The notes under the pieces: model-generated | Told to the model about the DNA's origin: nothing | Databases searched by the model: none | What the model saw: the letters and a program-made list of their open reading frames with translations, nothing else | Shown here: piece by piece, positions 29,003 through 38,435 of the stretch | How the letters are laid out: the number at the start of each line of letters is the position of its first letter | Numbering within the stretch: position 1 is the stretch's first letter | DNA from: an uncultured Roseobacter sp. | GTDB taxonomy: Bacteria; Pseudomonadota; Alphaproteobacteria; Rhodobacterales; Rhodobacteraceae | Direction of reading: 5' to 3' | NCBI RefSeq assembly: GCF_947488185.1 | Contig: NZ_CANKYM010000002.1 | Coordinates: 992,001-1,056,000 of the forward strand | Length of the DNA stretch: 64,000 bases | Made by a program: the position numbers and the translations under genes

Positions 29003-30547
29003 ATGACTGAACTTCTGACCGGCGCAGAGATGCGCGCCCATGAAACAGCAGCGATTGAGTCGGGCGTGGTCACAGGTCTGGACTTGATGGAGCGGGCCGG
29101 GCAGGGCGTTGTCGATGCGATGTTCGCAAAGTGGCCCGACATGCGGACGGGCGATCATAGCGCCGTTGTGCTCTGTGGTCCGGGCGACAACGGCGGCGAC
29201 GGTTTTGTCGTGGCCCGACTGTTGAAGGAACGCGGTTGGACCGTGGATGTTTTTTGCCTTGCCGCGCCCGAAAACCTGCCGCCCGATGCGCGTCAGAATT
29301 TCGACCGCTGGACGGATTTAGGGCCGGTTGTCTCGATAGAAGAGTTGAAGATTGATCAGGGTTTTAAGCCCGATCTGGTGGTGGACGCCCTGTTTGGGAC
29401 CGGTCTTACGCGCGCCATTGAATCACCACTGGATCTCCTGTTCTCAAAGATCAATGCGCATGCCGCCGGGGGAGATGCAAAAATCCTTTCTGTTGATATC
29501 CCATCGGGCGTCTGTGCCGACAGTGGGCGGGTTTTGGGAGACAGCCTGCGCGCCGACTTGACCGTGACATTCCACGGAGAGAAACCGGGCCATCTCCTGA
29601 CGCATGGACTTACGGCTCACTCAAAAAAAGTGGTTGTCGTTGATATTGGCCTCCCAGAGCATCAACGTTGCACTTCTGATACCAATTTCATCCTGAAAAA
29701 TGAGCCTGTCGCCCCGTATGTGCTGCGCAAATCCGGGCGACGGCATAAATACGATTACGGGCACGCGGTTGTGATCAGTGGCCCCGCTGCGCACACAGGG
29801 GCCGCGCGTTTGGCCGCTCGTGGTGCCTTGCGGATCGGCGCGGGGCTGGTGACCGTCGCTGCGCGCGCACAGGCGCTGCCCGAACTCGCGGCACATCAGA
29901 CCGCCGTGATGCTCCGGCAGGTGGAGGGCGGCGCTGATCTGAAGGTCCAGTTTGGCGATGACGCCCGTGCGAATGCCTTTTGCGCGGGACCTGCCTTGGG
30001 GACAGATGATGTCGCGGCAGACCTGCTTGGCGCGGTGCTGGCGTTGGAGCGCGCGACGGTGTTGGATGCGGATGCGCTGACGCTCCTGGCAGAGCGGCCA
30101 AAGCTTTTTGCCGCTTTGCACCCCAGCTGTGTACTGACGCCTCACGGTGGTGAATTCGTGCGGCTCTTCCCCGAGATCGCCGAGAAATTCGCCACGCCGC
30201 CGACGCGGGGCCCGGCCTATTCCAAGGTTGATGCAACCCGCGACGCGGCCAGAAAGGCGGGTTGTGTTGTGCTGTTCAAGGGGCCGGATACCGTGATCGC
30301 CGGTCCGGATGGCAGGTGCGTTATCAATCCGCCGGACGATAGCGCCGCCTGGTTGGCGACGGCCGGATCCGGGGATGTGCTGGCCGGATTTATCTGCGGC
30401 CTGCTCGCCAGGGGCTTGCCGCCCCTGTTGGCCGCAGCAACAGGCACCACCCTTCATGGCGAATGCGCGCGATCCTTCGGTCCGGGACTGATTGCGGAGG
30501 ATTTGCCAGAGGCGCTTCCGGGTGTCTTTCGCCAGATGGGTGTCTAG
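29003..30547 (+). CDS. nnr: Bifunctional NAD(P)HX epimerase/dehydratase
   Basis: A 514-residue two-domain repair enzyme. The N-terminal YjeF/epimerase domain has CGPGDNGGDGFVVARLL at about residues 58-74 and VVDALFGTGL near 125. The C-terminal ADP-dependent dehydratase domain, of the ribokinase type, has VLTPHGGEFVRLF and ATAGSGDVLAGFICGLLARG near the end. Together they restore hydrated NADH and NADPH. The ATG at 29003 follows a GAGGG by six bases. It is divergent from glnB. Its last four bases overlap the end of the convergent Hint gene. Confidence 0.93.
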   Translation: MTELLTGAEMRAHETAAIESGVVTGLDLMERAGQGVVDAMFAKWPDMRTGDHSAVVLCGPGDNGGDGFVVARLLKERGWTVDVFCLAAPENLPPDARQNFDRWTDLGPVVSIEELKIDQGFKPDLVVDALFGTGLTRAIESPLDLLFSKINAHAAGGDAKILSVDIPSGVCADSGRVLGDSLRADLTVTFHGEKPGHLLTHGLTAHSKKVVVVDIGLPEHQRCTSDTNFILKNEPVAPYVLRKSGRRHKYDYGHAVVISGPAAHTGAARLAARGALRIGAGLVTVAARAQALPELAAHQTAVMLRQVEGGADLKVQFGDDARANAFCAGPALGTDDVAADLLGAVLALERATVLDADALTLLAERPKLFAALHPSCVLTPHGGEFVRLFPEIAEKFATPPTRGPAYSKVDATRDAARKAGCVVLFKGPDTVIAGPDGRCVINPPDDSAAWLATAGSGDVLAGFICGLLARGLPPLLAAATGTTLHGECARSFGPGLIAEDLPEALPGVFRQMGV

Positions 30548-31059
30548 CTTGCTCTGGCGACGCGGGGGACGCCAGCAGTATCCGCCGTTCCAAGCTCCAG
30601 GCCATCGGCGTAGATCACCTGCGGTGCCGCGCAAAAAATGCGGTGCAGTGTCAAAAGCTGCTGGCCAAGATCGCGCACGAACTCACCATCCACCAGACAT
30701 GCTGCCTCAACCAGCGCTTTGTTCGCGCCGCAAAACGCAAGTGCCCGCCAATCGCGCAGATGGATGGCCTGATGGGCCGTCAGCAGGGCATCGCGGTCAG
30801 GTCTGCTGTGACCGAGAGAGCCTGCGATGACATAAACAGCGGGTGCAATCACGCTGACGATGTCGATCCGGGTCACGGGTACGGCACCGCTGCGGGTCAG
30901 CACAAGATCGCCCGCGCGCAACGTCTCAACCGGGCGTTCGCCTTTGAGTGTCAATATCTGCGCTCCAGAGACCAACCCGGCAAAACAGTGGTCTCGCAGC
31001 GCGCCATGGCCCGTCGGACAGTGCTCGCTGCCCACGCGCCCGGCCGTTTTCGGCTTCAT
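30544..31059 (-). CDS. Stand-alone Hint-domain protein
   Basis: A 171-residue protein consisting almost wholly of a Hint (hedgehog/intein) domain: CFAGLVSGAQILTLKGERPVETLRAGDLVLTRSGAVPVTRID is the typical start after a catalytic-position Cys near residue 25, and HQAIHLRDWRALAFCGA is like the later block. Such proteins are frequent in roseobacters, usually as C-terminal parts of large secreted proteins. This one is nearly only Hint and lacks a clear signal peptide and a visible splicing C-terminal His-Asn. Role unknown. Confidence 0.75.
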   Translation of the reverse strand: MKPKTAGRVGSEHCPTGHGALRDHCFAGLVSGAQILTLKGERPVETLRAGDLVLTRSGAVPVTRIDIVSVIAPAVYVIAGSLGHSRPDRDALLTAHQAIHLRDWRALAFCGANKALVEAACLVDGEFVRDLGQQLLTLHRIFCAAPQVIYADGLELGTADTAGVPRVARAS

Positions 31060-31203
31060 GGGCGTTCTTCCTTTTGCAACCTGCCTCTAGGTTGATCACA
31101 GGTTAGTCTAACATCTGCTTAAAGTCCCACGAAATTTTCCTCTCGCGCTGCCTGCGCGGGTTTGCTAAGCAGCGCGCCAACCGGGTCTGCATTCCGGTAA
31201 CGT

Positions 31204-31288
31204 GCGGGTGTGGCGGAATTGGTAGACGCACCAGATTTAGGTTCTGGCGCCGCAAGGCGTGGGGGTTCAAGTCCCTTCACCCGCACCA
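31204..31288 (+). tRNA. tRNA-Leu (anticodon UAG)
   Basis: An 85-base cloverleaf with encoded CCA. Acceptor arms GCGGGTG and CACCCGC pair perfectly; the anticodon stem CCAGA/TCTGG encloses TTTAGGT giving anticodon TAG; a long variable arm (GCC-GCAA-GGC) and the GGTTCAAGTCC T-loop are as expected for a leucine tRNA. AT-richer DNA begins immediately after it. Confidence 0.97.
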
Positions 31289-31851
31289 CGGAATCTTTTG
31301 AATTTATTTGATTTCAACTATTTGACGAAGCTACAAGATTTTCAATCCGCCTCTGTACCCGCCCTAGCGGCTTCGCGGCACCGTGTTTAAACAGCAAGAG
31401 GTACCAGTTGGCTGGATCACCAGTAACCTTCCCGACCTGACATTTTACCAAATCTGATAATAGCAGCCCGGCACAAGGGAATTGGTGGAAGCGGCTGGAG
31501 TCTCCTTTACGACGATCAGCCGCTTTGAGACGGAGAAGGGCGGCCTACAGCACAACAGCGCGGAAGCTCTTAGGAAAGCGCACGCAGCACAAGGCACCCA
31601 GTTTTTGGAGACCGGCGAGGTCGCGGCGGGACCTGGTGTTGCACTCAAGGCCGAAGGCCAGGCTGCTGAGGTTCCTGCTTCGGTCGCGTTTGGCAAACTG
31701 CGAGCGCGCACATCGAGACTGGCAGAAAGCTTGCATGAACGCGGCTGCTGCGCAATCCTAGCGTTTTATCGAATAGGTATTTTCAACCGATAGTACTGCT
31801 CGTTACCACAGAAAGCTTTAAGCCGTACGAGATTGAATTAGGGAGCTGCGA
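31289..31851. other. Non-coding and decayed DNA after tRNA-Leu
   Basis: Over 560 bases with no intact gene. It contains the remains of an XRE regulator (listed separately) and otherwise AT-richer, unrecognised sequence. I saw no obvious second copy of the tRNA 3' end that would mark an attachment site. Confidence 0.6.
31457..31793 (+). pseudogene. Broken XRE-family helix-turn-helix regulator
   Basis: The frame reads LVEAAGVSFTTISRFETEKGG, the recognition helix and turn of a phage-type Cro/CI domain, and then ALRKAHAAQGTQFLETGEV-GPGVALK, matching the usual tail of short alphaproteobacterial XRE proteins. The normal N-terminal helix is absent; an AARHKG fragment appears just upstream (about 31460) in another frame, as if a few codons were lost with a frameshift. 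The C-terminal end is also unlike the family. It is most likely nonfunctional. Confidence 0.6.
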
Positions 31852-32829
31852 ATGGACAAAAAGAAACTTCTTTCCAACAAAAACGGAACCGAAGACAAGT
31901 CAGGTATTGATCCGCCCGAAAAACAGAAACTTGGTTTCTTGTCAAACATATGGGTGCTGATTTCAACGGTCACCCTCGTCTCTCTGGTGACGGCTGCGCT
32001 GAGGTTTTTTGCTGAGAAGTCACCGAATGGCTCCTCTGCAATTGAGCAGTTCTTCTTGGGTTTTTTCGAACCTATAGCCATAGGGATATCAGTGTCATTC
32101 ATCTTCTTTTATGTGCAAAACAAGCTCAAGGCGGATGAACTCTCAAAGCACTTTAGCCGTTATGAGAACGTATTTGCCGCTGCTGAGCTGCTTCAGAGCA
32201 GCCGAGAGAATAACGGGCTCGCGGGCATTGTGCCGAGCCCAGAAGAGGAGAACATTTTTGAGGAATTTTCGAGACGCTCCTATCAACCTGGAACAGCGCC
32301 GACTATTTGGTGGATGAATTTCAGAATTGAGAAGTATGACACATTCAAAGACTCCATTGAACGCTTCGTAAAGCAAGGCGGGCACGTTCATGTGGTCACA
32401 ACGCACCACAGAAACCCAAATATCAACTTTCGCCGAGAAGAGGCTTACCCAGAAAAATCTGTCAGCGACTACGAGCAGCATTTCCGAATGCAGGCCCGTA
32501 CCTTCATCAAGTTGGAGAACTCCCTCCGTCCGATTGAAGACAGATCAGCGGGCAAGTTCCGGGTGTATTTTAATGAAGGAACTCCGGCGATACCCATTTT
32601 TATCGTCAAAGACGATTTGGACTATAGAGCGTACACCGGCTACTACCTAAACGAGATTTCTGGAAAATTGCCCTATGTTTATTGGGAAACCGCAGCCGAG
32701 GGCATGGTAGGCAAGTTGCGCGATTATGTGGAGTTCAAGATGAGCACTTGTGTTTCTGCAAGCGAAATGGAGAACGATCCCGATATTGTTCAAGCTGAAG
32801 CGGAAATTGAAAGCCAAGGGACTTTATGA
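31852..32829 (+). CDS. Unknown two-helix membrane protein with PLD-like cytoplasmic domain
   Basis: A 325-residue protein. Two membrane helices lie at about 30-50 (IWVLISTVTLVSLVTAALRFF) and 67-87 (FFLGFFEPIAIGISVSFIFFYV). The cytoplasmic part (about 130-310) alternates strands and helices: IWWMNFRIEKYDTFKDSIERFVKQGGHVHVVTT, then GKFRVYFNEGTPAIPIFIVKDDLDYRAYTGYY and a last helix. This layout recalls phospholipase D-like sensor domains that have lost the HKD catalytic motif; none is present here. The gene is visibly more AT-rich than its neighbours and sits after a tRNA and a decayed regulator, so it is probably acquired. Function unknown; membrane stress or defence sensing is conceivable. Confidence 0.7.
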   Translation: MDKKKLLSNKNGTEDKSGIDPPEKQKLGFLSNIWVLISTVTLVSLVTAALRFFAEKSPNGSSAIEQFFLGFFEPIAIGISVSFIFFYVQNKLKADELSKHFSRYENVFAAAELLQSSRENNGLAGIVPSPEEENIFEEFSRRSYQPGTAPTIWWMNFRIEKYDTFKDSIERFVKQGGHVHVVTTHHRNPNINFRREEAYPEKSVSDYEQHFRMQARTFIKLENSLRPIEDRSAGKFRVYFNEGTPAIPIFIVKDDLDYRAYTGYYLNEISGKLPYVYWETAAEGMVGKLRDYVEFKMSTCVSASEMENDPDIVQAEAEIESQGTL

Positions 32830-33220
32830 TTGTGACGCTGGGCAAGGGTGTTCGCGGATCCGAGGTGTTTGACAGGGAGGCAACGGTAAGGTCCTGGATC
32901 GACCGGTAGGAGTGCCTGCATAGCTGTGCTGATAGGCAACTCTGTCCTCCCGTCGAAGATGCACACGGCTCTGCCGAAGTCCTGTCGCTGAAATCCAATC
33001 TGACTCGGCTGCGGCAAAAGGTGTTTTTCTGTGCTCTTTCGGCGGTGCCGGTGGTCTCGTCACCATAAAGCGAACGCCCAATAGGAACAAATCCGGCATG
33101 CGGATCTGGTGCTCTGCGCTTTGCCCGCAACGCCCTCTTGCACCTTTGCCCCGGGCCACATAGAAGAGCGGAAATTTTATGCCCGCGCCCACCCGGCGCG
33201 CCTTATTCTATGGAGCACAC
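32830..33220. other. Intergenic region between the island gene and tig
   Basis: About 390 bases. Minus-strand frames are open through much of it but resemble no family. It holds the tig promoter. Nothing else is supported. Confidence 0.5.
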
Positions 33221-34552
33221 ATGCAGGTCACCGAGACGCTGAACGAAGGTCTGAAACGCGGCTATGCCATCACGGTCACTGCCGCTGAGCTGGAGGCTAA
33301 GGTCAATGAAAAGCTGGCCGAGGCGCAGCCTGAGGTCGAAATGAAAGGCTTCCGCAAGGGCAAGGTGCCAATGGCGCTGCTGAAAAAGCAGTTTGGCCAG
33401 CGTGTGATGGGCGAAGCGATGCAGGAAAGCATCGACGGCGCGATGAACGAGCACTTCGAGGCATCGGGGGACCGGCCCGCGCTGCAGCCGGAGGTCAAGA
33501 TGACCAATGAGGACTGGAAAGAGGGCGACGATGTCGAGGTTTCCATGTCCTACGAGGCGCTGCCGGAAATTCCCGACGTGGAGTACGCGAAAATCAAGCT
33601 TGAGAAGCTGGTGGTGAAGGCCGAAGACGCGGCCGTTGACGAAGCCTTGGGCAACCTGGCCGAAACCGCGCAGGATTTCAAAGCGCGCAAGAAAGGTTCC
33701 AAGGCCAAGGACGGCGATCAGGTTGTGATGGACTTCCTCGGCAAGGTCGATGGCGAGGCCTTTGACGGCGGCGCGGCGGAAGACTATCCGCTGGTGCTGG
33801 GCTCCAACTCCTTCATCCCCGGCTTCGAGGAACAGCTGGTGGGCGTGAAGGCCGGAGAAGAGAAACTGGTCACTGTTTCTTTCCCCGAGGATTATCAGGC
33901 CGAAAATCTCAAGGGCAAGGAAGCCACTTTTGAGTGCACCATCAAAGAGGTGAAAGAGCCCGTTGCCGCGGAGATCAATGACGAGCTGGCCACCAAATTC
34001 GGGGCTGAGGACCTTGCCGCGTTGAAGACACAGATTGCCGAGCGTCTGGAAGCGGAATACGCCGGTGCGGCCCGTGCCGTCATGAAGCGCGGTCTGCTCG
34101 ATGCGCTGGACGGCCAGGTGGATTTCGACCTGCCGCCGTCGCTGGTCGAGGCCGAAGCCAAGCAGATCGCACATCAGCTGTGGCATGAGGACAACCCGGA
34201 TGTGGAGGGTCATGACCACCCGGAAATCGAAACCACGGAAGAGCACAACAAGCTGGCCACGCGCCGCGTGCGCCTGGGCCTGCTGCTGGCCGAGATCGGC
34301 CAGAAGGCCGAAGTGGAAGTGACCGATGCGGAGATGACGCAGGCGATCATGGCGCAGGCCCGTCAGTATCCAGGCCAGGAACGCCAGTTCTTTGAATTCG
34401 TTCAGCAAAACCAGCAAATGCAGCAGCAGATGCGCGCGCCGCTGTTCGAAGACAAGGTTGTCGACCACGTTTTCGAAAACGCGACTATCAAGGAGAAAGA
34501 AGTCTCCAAGGATGATCTTCAAAAGGCTGTCGAGGCGCTGGAAGACGAATAG
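33221..34552 (+). CDS. tig: Trigger factor
   Basis: A 443-residue ribosome-bound chaperone with peptidyl-prolyl isomerase activity. The N-terminal ribosome-binding domain has the signature [16 protein letters not shown] near residues 45-60. The FKBP-like domain spans about 160-245 with [25 protein letters not shown] and [16 protein letters not shown]. The helical C-terminal substrate domain follows, ending in an acidic tail. The ATG at 33221 begins [13 protein letters not shown]; upstream codons are not conserved-looking. An intrinsic terminator follows. Confidence 0.97.
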   Translation: MQVTETLNEGLKRGYAITVTAAELEAKVNEKLAEAQPEVEMKGFRKGKVPMALLKKQFGQRVMGEAMQESIDGAMNEHFEASGDRPALQPEVKMTNEDWKEGDDVEVSMSYEALPEIPDVEYAKIKLEKLVVKAEDAAVDEALGNLAETAQDFKARKKGSKAKDGDQVVMDFLGKVDGEAFDGGAAEDYPLVLGSNSFIPGFEEQLVGVKAGEEKLVTVSFPEDYQAENLKGKEATFECTIKEVKEPVAAEINDELATKFGAEDLAALKTQIAERLEAEYAGAARAVMKRGLLDALDGQVDFDLPPSLVEAEAKQIAHQLWHEDNPDVEGHDHPEIETTEEHNKLATRRVRLGLLLAEIGQKAEVEVTDAEMTQAIMAQARQYPGQERQFFEFVQQNQQMQQQMRAPLFEDKVVDHVFENATIKEKEVSKDDLQKAVEALEDE

Positions 34553-34576
34553 ATCACGGCGCGTGCCGACAAGATG

Positions 34577-34609
34577 AAGGGGCCGCGCCACTGTGCAGCG
34601 GCCCTTTTT
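34577..34609 (+). terminator. Intrinsic terminator of tig
   Basis: GGGCCGC (34580-34586) pairs with GCGGCCC (34598-34604), followed by TTTTT. Confidence 0.9.
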
Positions 34610-34755
34610 CGTTGGCATGTTGCCGCGCTCTGGGACGGTGGGGTCCTGTCAAGGGCTACAGTGGCCAAAGTCCAAGGGCACGCCCCGCAGGGCGATCAGC
34701 GATCAAATTGAAAGTGTCGGATGCCGCGCAACCAGATGAGCGGCGACTGTCCTAT

Positions 34756-35217
34756 TCAACCCGGGCGCAGGCCGGTTTCGACCAACATGCCGCGCCGCCT
34801 GGCCTCGTAGTAGTAGCCGCGCGCGTACCACATGATGGCTGTATCCTGATCGCCGTCCGACAGAAGCCATGCGCCGCGCAGGTATTTGCCTGCGTATTTC
34901 AGATTGGTTTCCGCATCCAGAAGATCATTCGGTTTGCCGCGAAAACCCATGGTGCGCGCGGTTTCCGGCAGGATCTGCAGCAACCCGTAGTAGGGTCCGT
35001 TGCGTGCCCAGGGGCGGTGCGTGCTCTCGCGGATCGCCAGCTTGTGCACCAGCGGACGCGGCAACTCGTAGAAGTCCGCGTATTGGTTGATCAGGCGCCG
35101 CAGTTCGGGCGTCTCGTTGGGGTAAAGGGGCGGTTCAAATGGCGCGGGGTTCGATGCACCGCAGGCGGTCAGGGCAAAGGCAGAGGCGGTGGAGAGAAAA
35201 TGGCGACGGGTGAACAC
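34756..35217 (-). CDS. Lytic transglycosylase lipoprotein
   Basis: A 153-residue protein of the SLT/lysozyme-like fold. The N-terminus has both a twin arginine (TRRHFLSTASAFALTAC) and a lipobox with Cys19, suggesting export and lipidation. The probable catalytic glutamate is Glu64 in IRESTHRP, and the GLLQILPETARTMGF and NLKYAGKYLRGAW motifs of the family follow. It would cleave peptidoglycan glycan strands in the periplasm. It is short for the family, a single catalytic domain. It is followed downstream on the same strand only by trigger factor's terminator region. Confidence 0.88.
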   Translation of the reverse strand: MFTRRHFLSTASAFALTACGASNPAPFEPPLYPNETPELRRLINQYADFYELPRPLVHKLAIRESTHRPWARNGPYYGLLQILPETARTMGFRGKPNDLLDAETNLKYAGKYLRGAWLLSDGDQDTAIMWYARGYYYEARRRGMLVETGLRPG

Positions 35218-35334
35218 AAATGGGGTCCTGTGATGGAGATACTATCGCTTGGATAATGACCCATTGCATCGGCAGGACAAGAACGGCGGCCCCAATGGGC
35301 GAGGCTCCGCCGACGATCTCAAAACCGTTTCCGG

Positions 35335-35880
35335 TCAATCTTTTAGCAGATGTTCCAAGAGAAACTCAGCGCGCTCTCTCGGCGAAATCCTGGGCAGGTG
35401 CACCACCTCATATCCCAAGGTCGCAAAGGCGTCCTGCAAACGGTCATACTCGGCAACGGCTTCGTCAAATCCGTGGCGGCGGGCGCTGTCGGTTTTGTAA
35501 ATTTCCGGCCAGGGCGGCGTCAGAAACACCTGGTTCGTGTAGAGTTTCTCGCTCTTGAGCCAAGTTGCCAGAGGCTGCCCTGTCACATGCGCCAAGGCTG
35601 TGACTGCGTCTATCACACCCCGGTCGAAAAACACCCAACCACCGTCCGCACGGGTTTGTGCCAGATCGTGCTCGGCCAGGGCGAGCGTCTTGTCCAGAAA
35701 CCCGCGCATGTCTGTCCAGGGCAGGGCGGTTCCCCCGGTTTCCTGTTCCCGTTCGACGACCCGTCGCCCCGGCTCTTCGATCACGGTGTGGCCGCGCGCG
35801 GCCAATGCCGCAAGCAGTGTGGATTTGCCGCCGCCCGAGCAACCGGAGATCACAACAAACCTGTTCACGTCGGTGTTCAC
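35335..35880 (-). CDS. AAA-type ATP-binding protein
   Basis: A protein of about 181 residues with a P-loop, VISGCSGGGKSTLL, near residues 10-23 and later VFFDRGVIDAVTALAH, an acidic motif like that of nucleoside or small-molecule kinases. The conserved EEPGRRVVEREQ and VFLTPPWPEIYKTDSARRHGFDEAVAEYDRL fit a family of uncharacterised AAA_28-like ATPases. I chose the GTG at 35880; a GGAG lies just before it but with short spacing, so the start is uncertain. Role unknown. Confidence 0.75.
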   Translation of the reverse strand: MNTDVNRFVVISGCSGGGKSTLLAALAARGHTVIEEPGRRVVEREQETGGTALPWTDMRGFLDKTLALAEHDLAQTRADGGWVFFDRGVIDAVTALAHVTGQPLATWLKSEKLYTNQVFLTPPWPEIYKTDSARRHGFDEAVAEYDRLQDAFATLGYEVVHLPRISPRERAEFLLEHLLKD

Positions 35881-36008
35881 TTCTCCAAATGACGCTTCTG
35901 TCCAGATGACGTGACGTGACCTGCCGTCTCTTTGACGTGGGTCAATTCCCGTCTCCGCCAACAAGACTAAGGAGCGTTTACAGGAAACACAAAGAACAAG
36001 GTAAGATT

Positions 36009-36167
36009 ATGAAACACCTGATACGCGTCACATTCCTTGCGCTTCCGCTTGGGCTTATGGCTTGCACGGAGCCCAATACATATCCGGTGAGCGGTGAACA
36101 GTGCGGTCCCAAAGACCCGGTGCTGGAGCTGGACGCGGCCGATTGTGGCATGCCCGGACTGATGTAG
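36009..36167 (+). CDS. Small lipoprotein
   Basis: A 52-residue protein starting MKHLIRVTFLALPLGLMACTEPN, with a lipobox (LMAC) placing the modified cysteine at about residue 19. The mature part is only about 33 residues with two further cysteines (EQCGPKDPVLELDAADCGMPGLM). It would be lipid-anchored in the periplasm. Unknown function. Confidence 0.65.
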   Translation: MKHLIRVTFLALPLGLMACTEPNTYPVSGEQCGPKDPVLELDAADCGMPGLM

Positions 36168-36212
36168 GCCGTCGCGACCGTACCGTTGCAGGTATATTGC
36201 CATTCTTGAAAG

Positions 36213-36246
36213 AAAAAAGGCCGGTCGCATCTGCAACCGGCCTTTC
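36213..36246. terminator. Bidirectional intrinsic terminator
   Basis: AAGGCCGGT and ACCGGCCTTT arms pair around a short loop with A run before and T after, serving rplI on minus and possibly the small lipoprotein on plus. Confidence 0.85.
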
Positions 36247-36265
36247 ATGTTTATCGAGAAGGCTC

Positions 36266-36913
36266 TCAGGCCTTGCCCGCAGTGTCTTCCTGATCGCCGG
36301 ATGCGGTGTCTTCTTCGGCGGGATCGGCCACGGCTTCGGCCAGCTCTTCATCATCGGAAGTTGCAGCACCGATGTCTTCGAAGAGTTCTGCGATTTCGAA
36401 TTCCGCAGCAGCTTCTTCTTCGGCAGCCAGTTCCTGAATGGATTTACCAGCGGCCTGCAGTTCGGCCTCTTCCGGGGAGCGGGCGACGTTCAGTTCGATT
36501 GTCGCATCGACCTCGGGGTGCAGAACGATTTGCACTTCGTGCAGGCCCAGTTCCTTGATCGGCGCCAGAACAACCTGCTTGCGGTCCACCGAGAATCCGG
36601 CCTCGGTCGCGGCCTCTGCTGCGTCGCGGGTGGTGACGGAGCCGTAGAGCGCACCAGAGTCGGAGGCGGAGCGAATCACGATGAACTGTTGTCCGTCGAG
36701 TTTTTCGGCCAGCGATTCCGCTTCTTTCTTGGTTTCCAGGTTGCGGGCTTCGAGCTGCGCTTTTTGCTGCTCAAAGGCTTCGATGTTGGATTTCGAAGCC
36801 GACAGTGCCTTGCCCTGCGGTAGCAGGAAGTTGCGGGCGTAGCCGGGTTTCACATCGACGACTTCGCCCATCTGACCCAGTTTTGCGACGCGTTCGAGAA
36901 GGATAACTTGCAT
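36266..36913 (-). CDS. rplI: 50S ribosomal protein L9
   Basis: A 215-residue L9 starting [36 protein letters not shown], the family signature. It is longer than the roughly 150 residues of Escherichia coli L9 because of an acidic, low-complexity tail ([20 protein letters not shown], ending in DQEDTAGKA), as is usual in this group. It is third in the rpsF-rpsR-rplI operon. Confidence 0.97.
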   Translation of the reverse strand: MQVILLERVAKLGQMGEVVDVKPGYARNFLLPQGKALSASKSNIEAFEQQKAQLEARNLETKKEAESLAEKLDGQQFIVIRSASDSGALYGSVTTRDAAEAATEAGFSVDRKQVVLAPIKELGLHEVQIVLHPEVDATIELNVARSPEEAELQAAGKSIQELAAEEEAAAEFEIAELFEDIGAATSDDEELAEAVADPAEEDTASGDQEDTAGKA

Positions 36914-36923
36914 GGTGTTCTCC

Positions 36924-37151
36924 TTACTTCACAGCATAGGGCAGCAGCGCGAGGAAGCGGGCGCGTTTGATGGCACGGGCCAGTTCGCGTTGCTTTTTGG
37001 CGGAGACTGCGGTGATACGGGATGGCACGATCTTGCCACGCTCAGAGATGTAGCGTTGCAGCAGACGTGTGTCTTTGTAGTCGATTTTCGGCGCGTTGTC
37101 GCCCGAGAAGGGGCAAACCTTGCGACGGCGGAAAAATGGTTTAGCGGCCAT
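36924..37151 (-). CDS. rpsR: 30S ribosomal protein S18
   Basis: A 75-residue S18 with the typical [39 protein letters not shown] core and a basic end. It binds with S6 to the 30S platform. It lies between rpsF and rplI with short gaps. Confidence 0.97.
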   Translation of the reverse strand: MAAKPFFRRRKVCPFSGDNAPKIDYKDTRLLQRYISERGKIVPSRITAVSAKKQRELARAIKRARFLALLPYAVK

Positions 37152-37177
37152 GGGTTATATCCTTGTCCTAATGTCGA

Positions 37178-37531
37178 TCAACGGCGCTCACGGCGGTCAG
37201 GCCGTTCGTCGCGTTTCTGCATCTGCACCGAAGGCAGCTCGGCGTGATCATCAACCTTGATGGTCAACACGCGCATCACATCGTCATGCAGGCGCATCAG
37301 GCGTTCCATCTCCTGAACGGCCGGTGCAGGGGCATCCGAGCGCAGGAAGGCGTAGTGGCCCTTGCGGTTTTTGTTGATCTTATAGGCCATCGTTTTGACG
37401 CCCCAGTATTCGTGATCCACCAGCGAACCACCATTGTCGGACAGAACTGTGCCGAAATGTTCGATCAGCCCTTCGGCTTGCGTGTTGGACAGGTCCTGAC
37501 GCGCGATCATAACATGCTCATATTTAGGCAT
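37178..37531 (-). CDS. rpsF: 30S ribosomal protein S6
   Basis: A 117-residue S6 (MPKYEHVMIARQDLSNTQAEGLIEHF) with the conserved YWGVKTMAYKINKNRKGHYAFLR block that contacts S18. It is first in the operon. The tail is basic and charged. Confidence 0.97.
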   Translation of the reverse strand: MPKYEHVMIARQDLSNTQAEGLIEHFGTVLSDNGGSLVDHEYWGVKTMAYKINKNRKGHYAFLRSDAPAPAVQEMERLMRLHDDVMRVLTIKVDDHAELPSVQMQKRDERPDRRERR

Positions 37532-37802
37532 GTAGCTTCCTCATTTATATCAAGGCGCATTTCAAAGGTGAGGCCGTTACTCCTTTTGCGGCCCCGCCAC
37601 GAGAGACTGCGCGGTTAAATCGTTTTGCAAAAGGAAGCGCCGATATACACGCTTTAACGCAACGCGCAAGCCTGCATGGCCGGGCTGGAATAGACGGCAT
37701 TTGCACAATGCTCCACGAAATGGCCCTGACGGTGCCCGAAAGCTGTCTTATTTGCGTCTTGATTGCGGGTTTCTGTGCTCGTTAACCAAGAGAGGAAAGC
37801 AC

Positions 37803-38291
37803 ATGTCCAGCACAGTCGATCCCGTCAGCTTTGACTCCATCGCACCACAGCCGGTGCGGACCGTGGATGGCAGTCGCATGCTTTTGCGTGGCGCGCAGGG
37901 CGTTGTCGGTGTTGCCCTGATCCTGACCGCCATCGGGCTCTGGATTGCCCCCGGTGCAAGCTGGGATCATGAACTGATGCTGTTCAAGCTGCTGGCGTCT
38001 GCCGTTGGCGGCATGGCTGGGATCGCCCTGTTGCAGGGTTTTGCGCGCCCCGCAGCGCCAAAGGTCGAGGTTGATACCATCCGTCATGAGGTGCGTCTGG
38101 TACGCACACGGGGCAAGGATCGCTTCGTGTTGGATCGCTGCACGTTCAAAGATCTGACCCGGGTGGAAAATTCGGGCACCTACGTGAAACTCTGGGGAAA
38201 GAACGAAGCGCTGCTGGCCGAGGTGGCCGCCAGCGACCGCGTTGCGCACCGTAGCCTCGTCACCGCGCTCCGGGTTGCGGGCAAACTCTGA
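37803..38291 (+). CDS. Hypothetical membrane protein
   Basis: A 162-residue protein with two membrane helices (about 35-52, GVVGVALILTAIGLWIA, and 62-80, LFKLLASAVGGMAGIALLQGF) and a C-terminal soluble domain of beta-strand character (VEVDTIRHEVRLVRTRGKDRFVLDRCTFKDLTRVEN). It resembles small proteobacterial PH-like membrane proteins, but I cannot name a family. The gene is alone between rpsF and the YceI gene. Confidence 0.65.
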   Translation: MSSTVDPVSFDSIAPQPVRTVDGSRMLLRGAQGVVGVALILTAIGLWIAPGASWDHELMLFKLLASAVGGMAGIALLQGFARPAAPKVEVDTIRHEVRLVRTRGKDRFVLDRCTFKDLTRVENSGTYVKLWGKNEALLAEVAASDRVAHRSLVTALRVAGKL

Positions 38292-38435
38292 TCCAATTTG
38301 CGACATTCCGCCGATAGGCGACCCATCTGCGCGTTGTTCATCAGCGCGCAGAACTTGTTTGAGCATATGGAATTGTCTCGGCGCGCCAAAGACCCACATA
38401 CTCCTTCATGAATTCATAAACTGGAGGTTCTCTTA

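Noticed and set aside
31204..33220. An attachment-site duplication flanking the AT-rich segment after tRNA-Leu
   Set aside because: I looked for a second copy of the tRNA 3' end up to tig and saw none, so no att sites are claimed.
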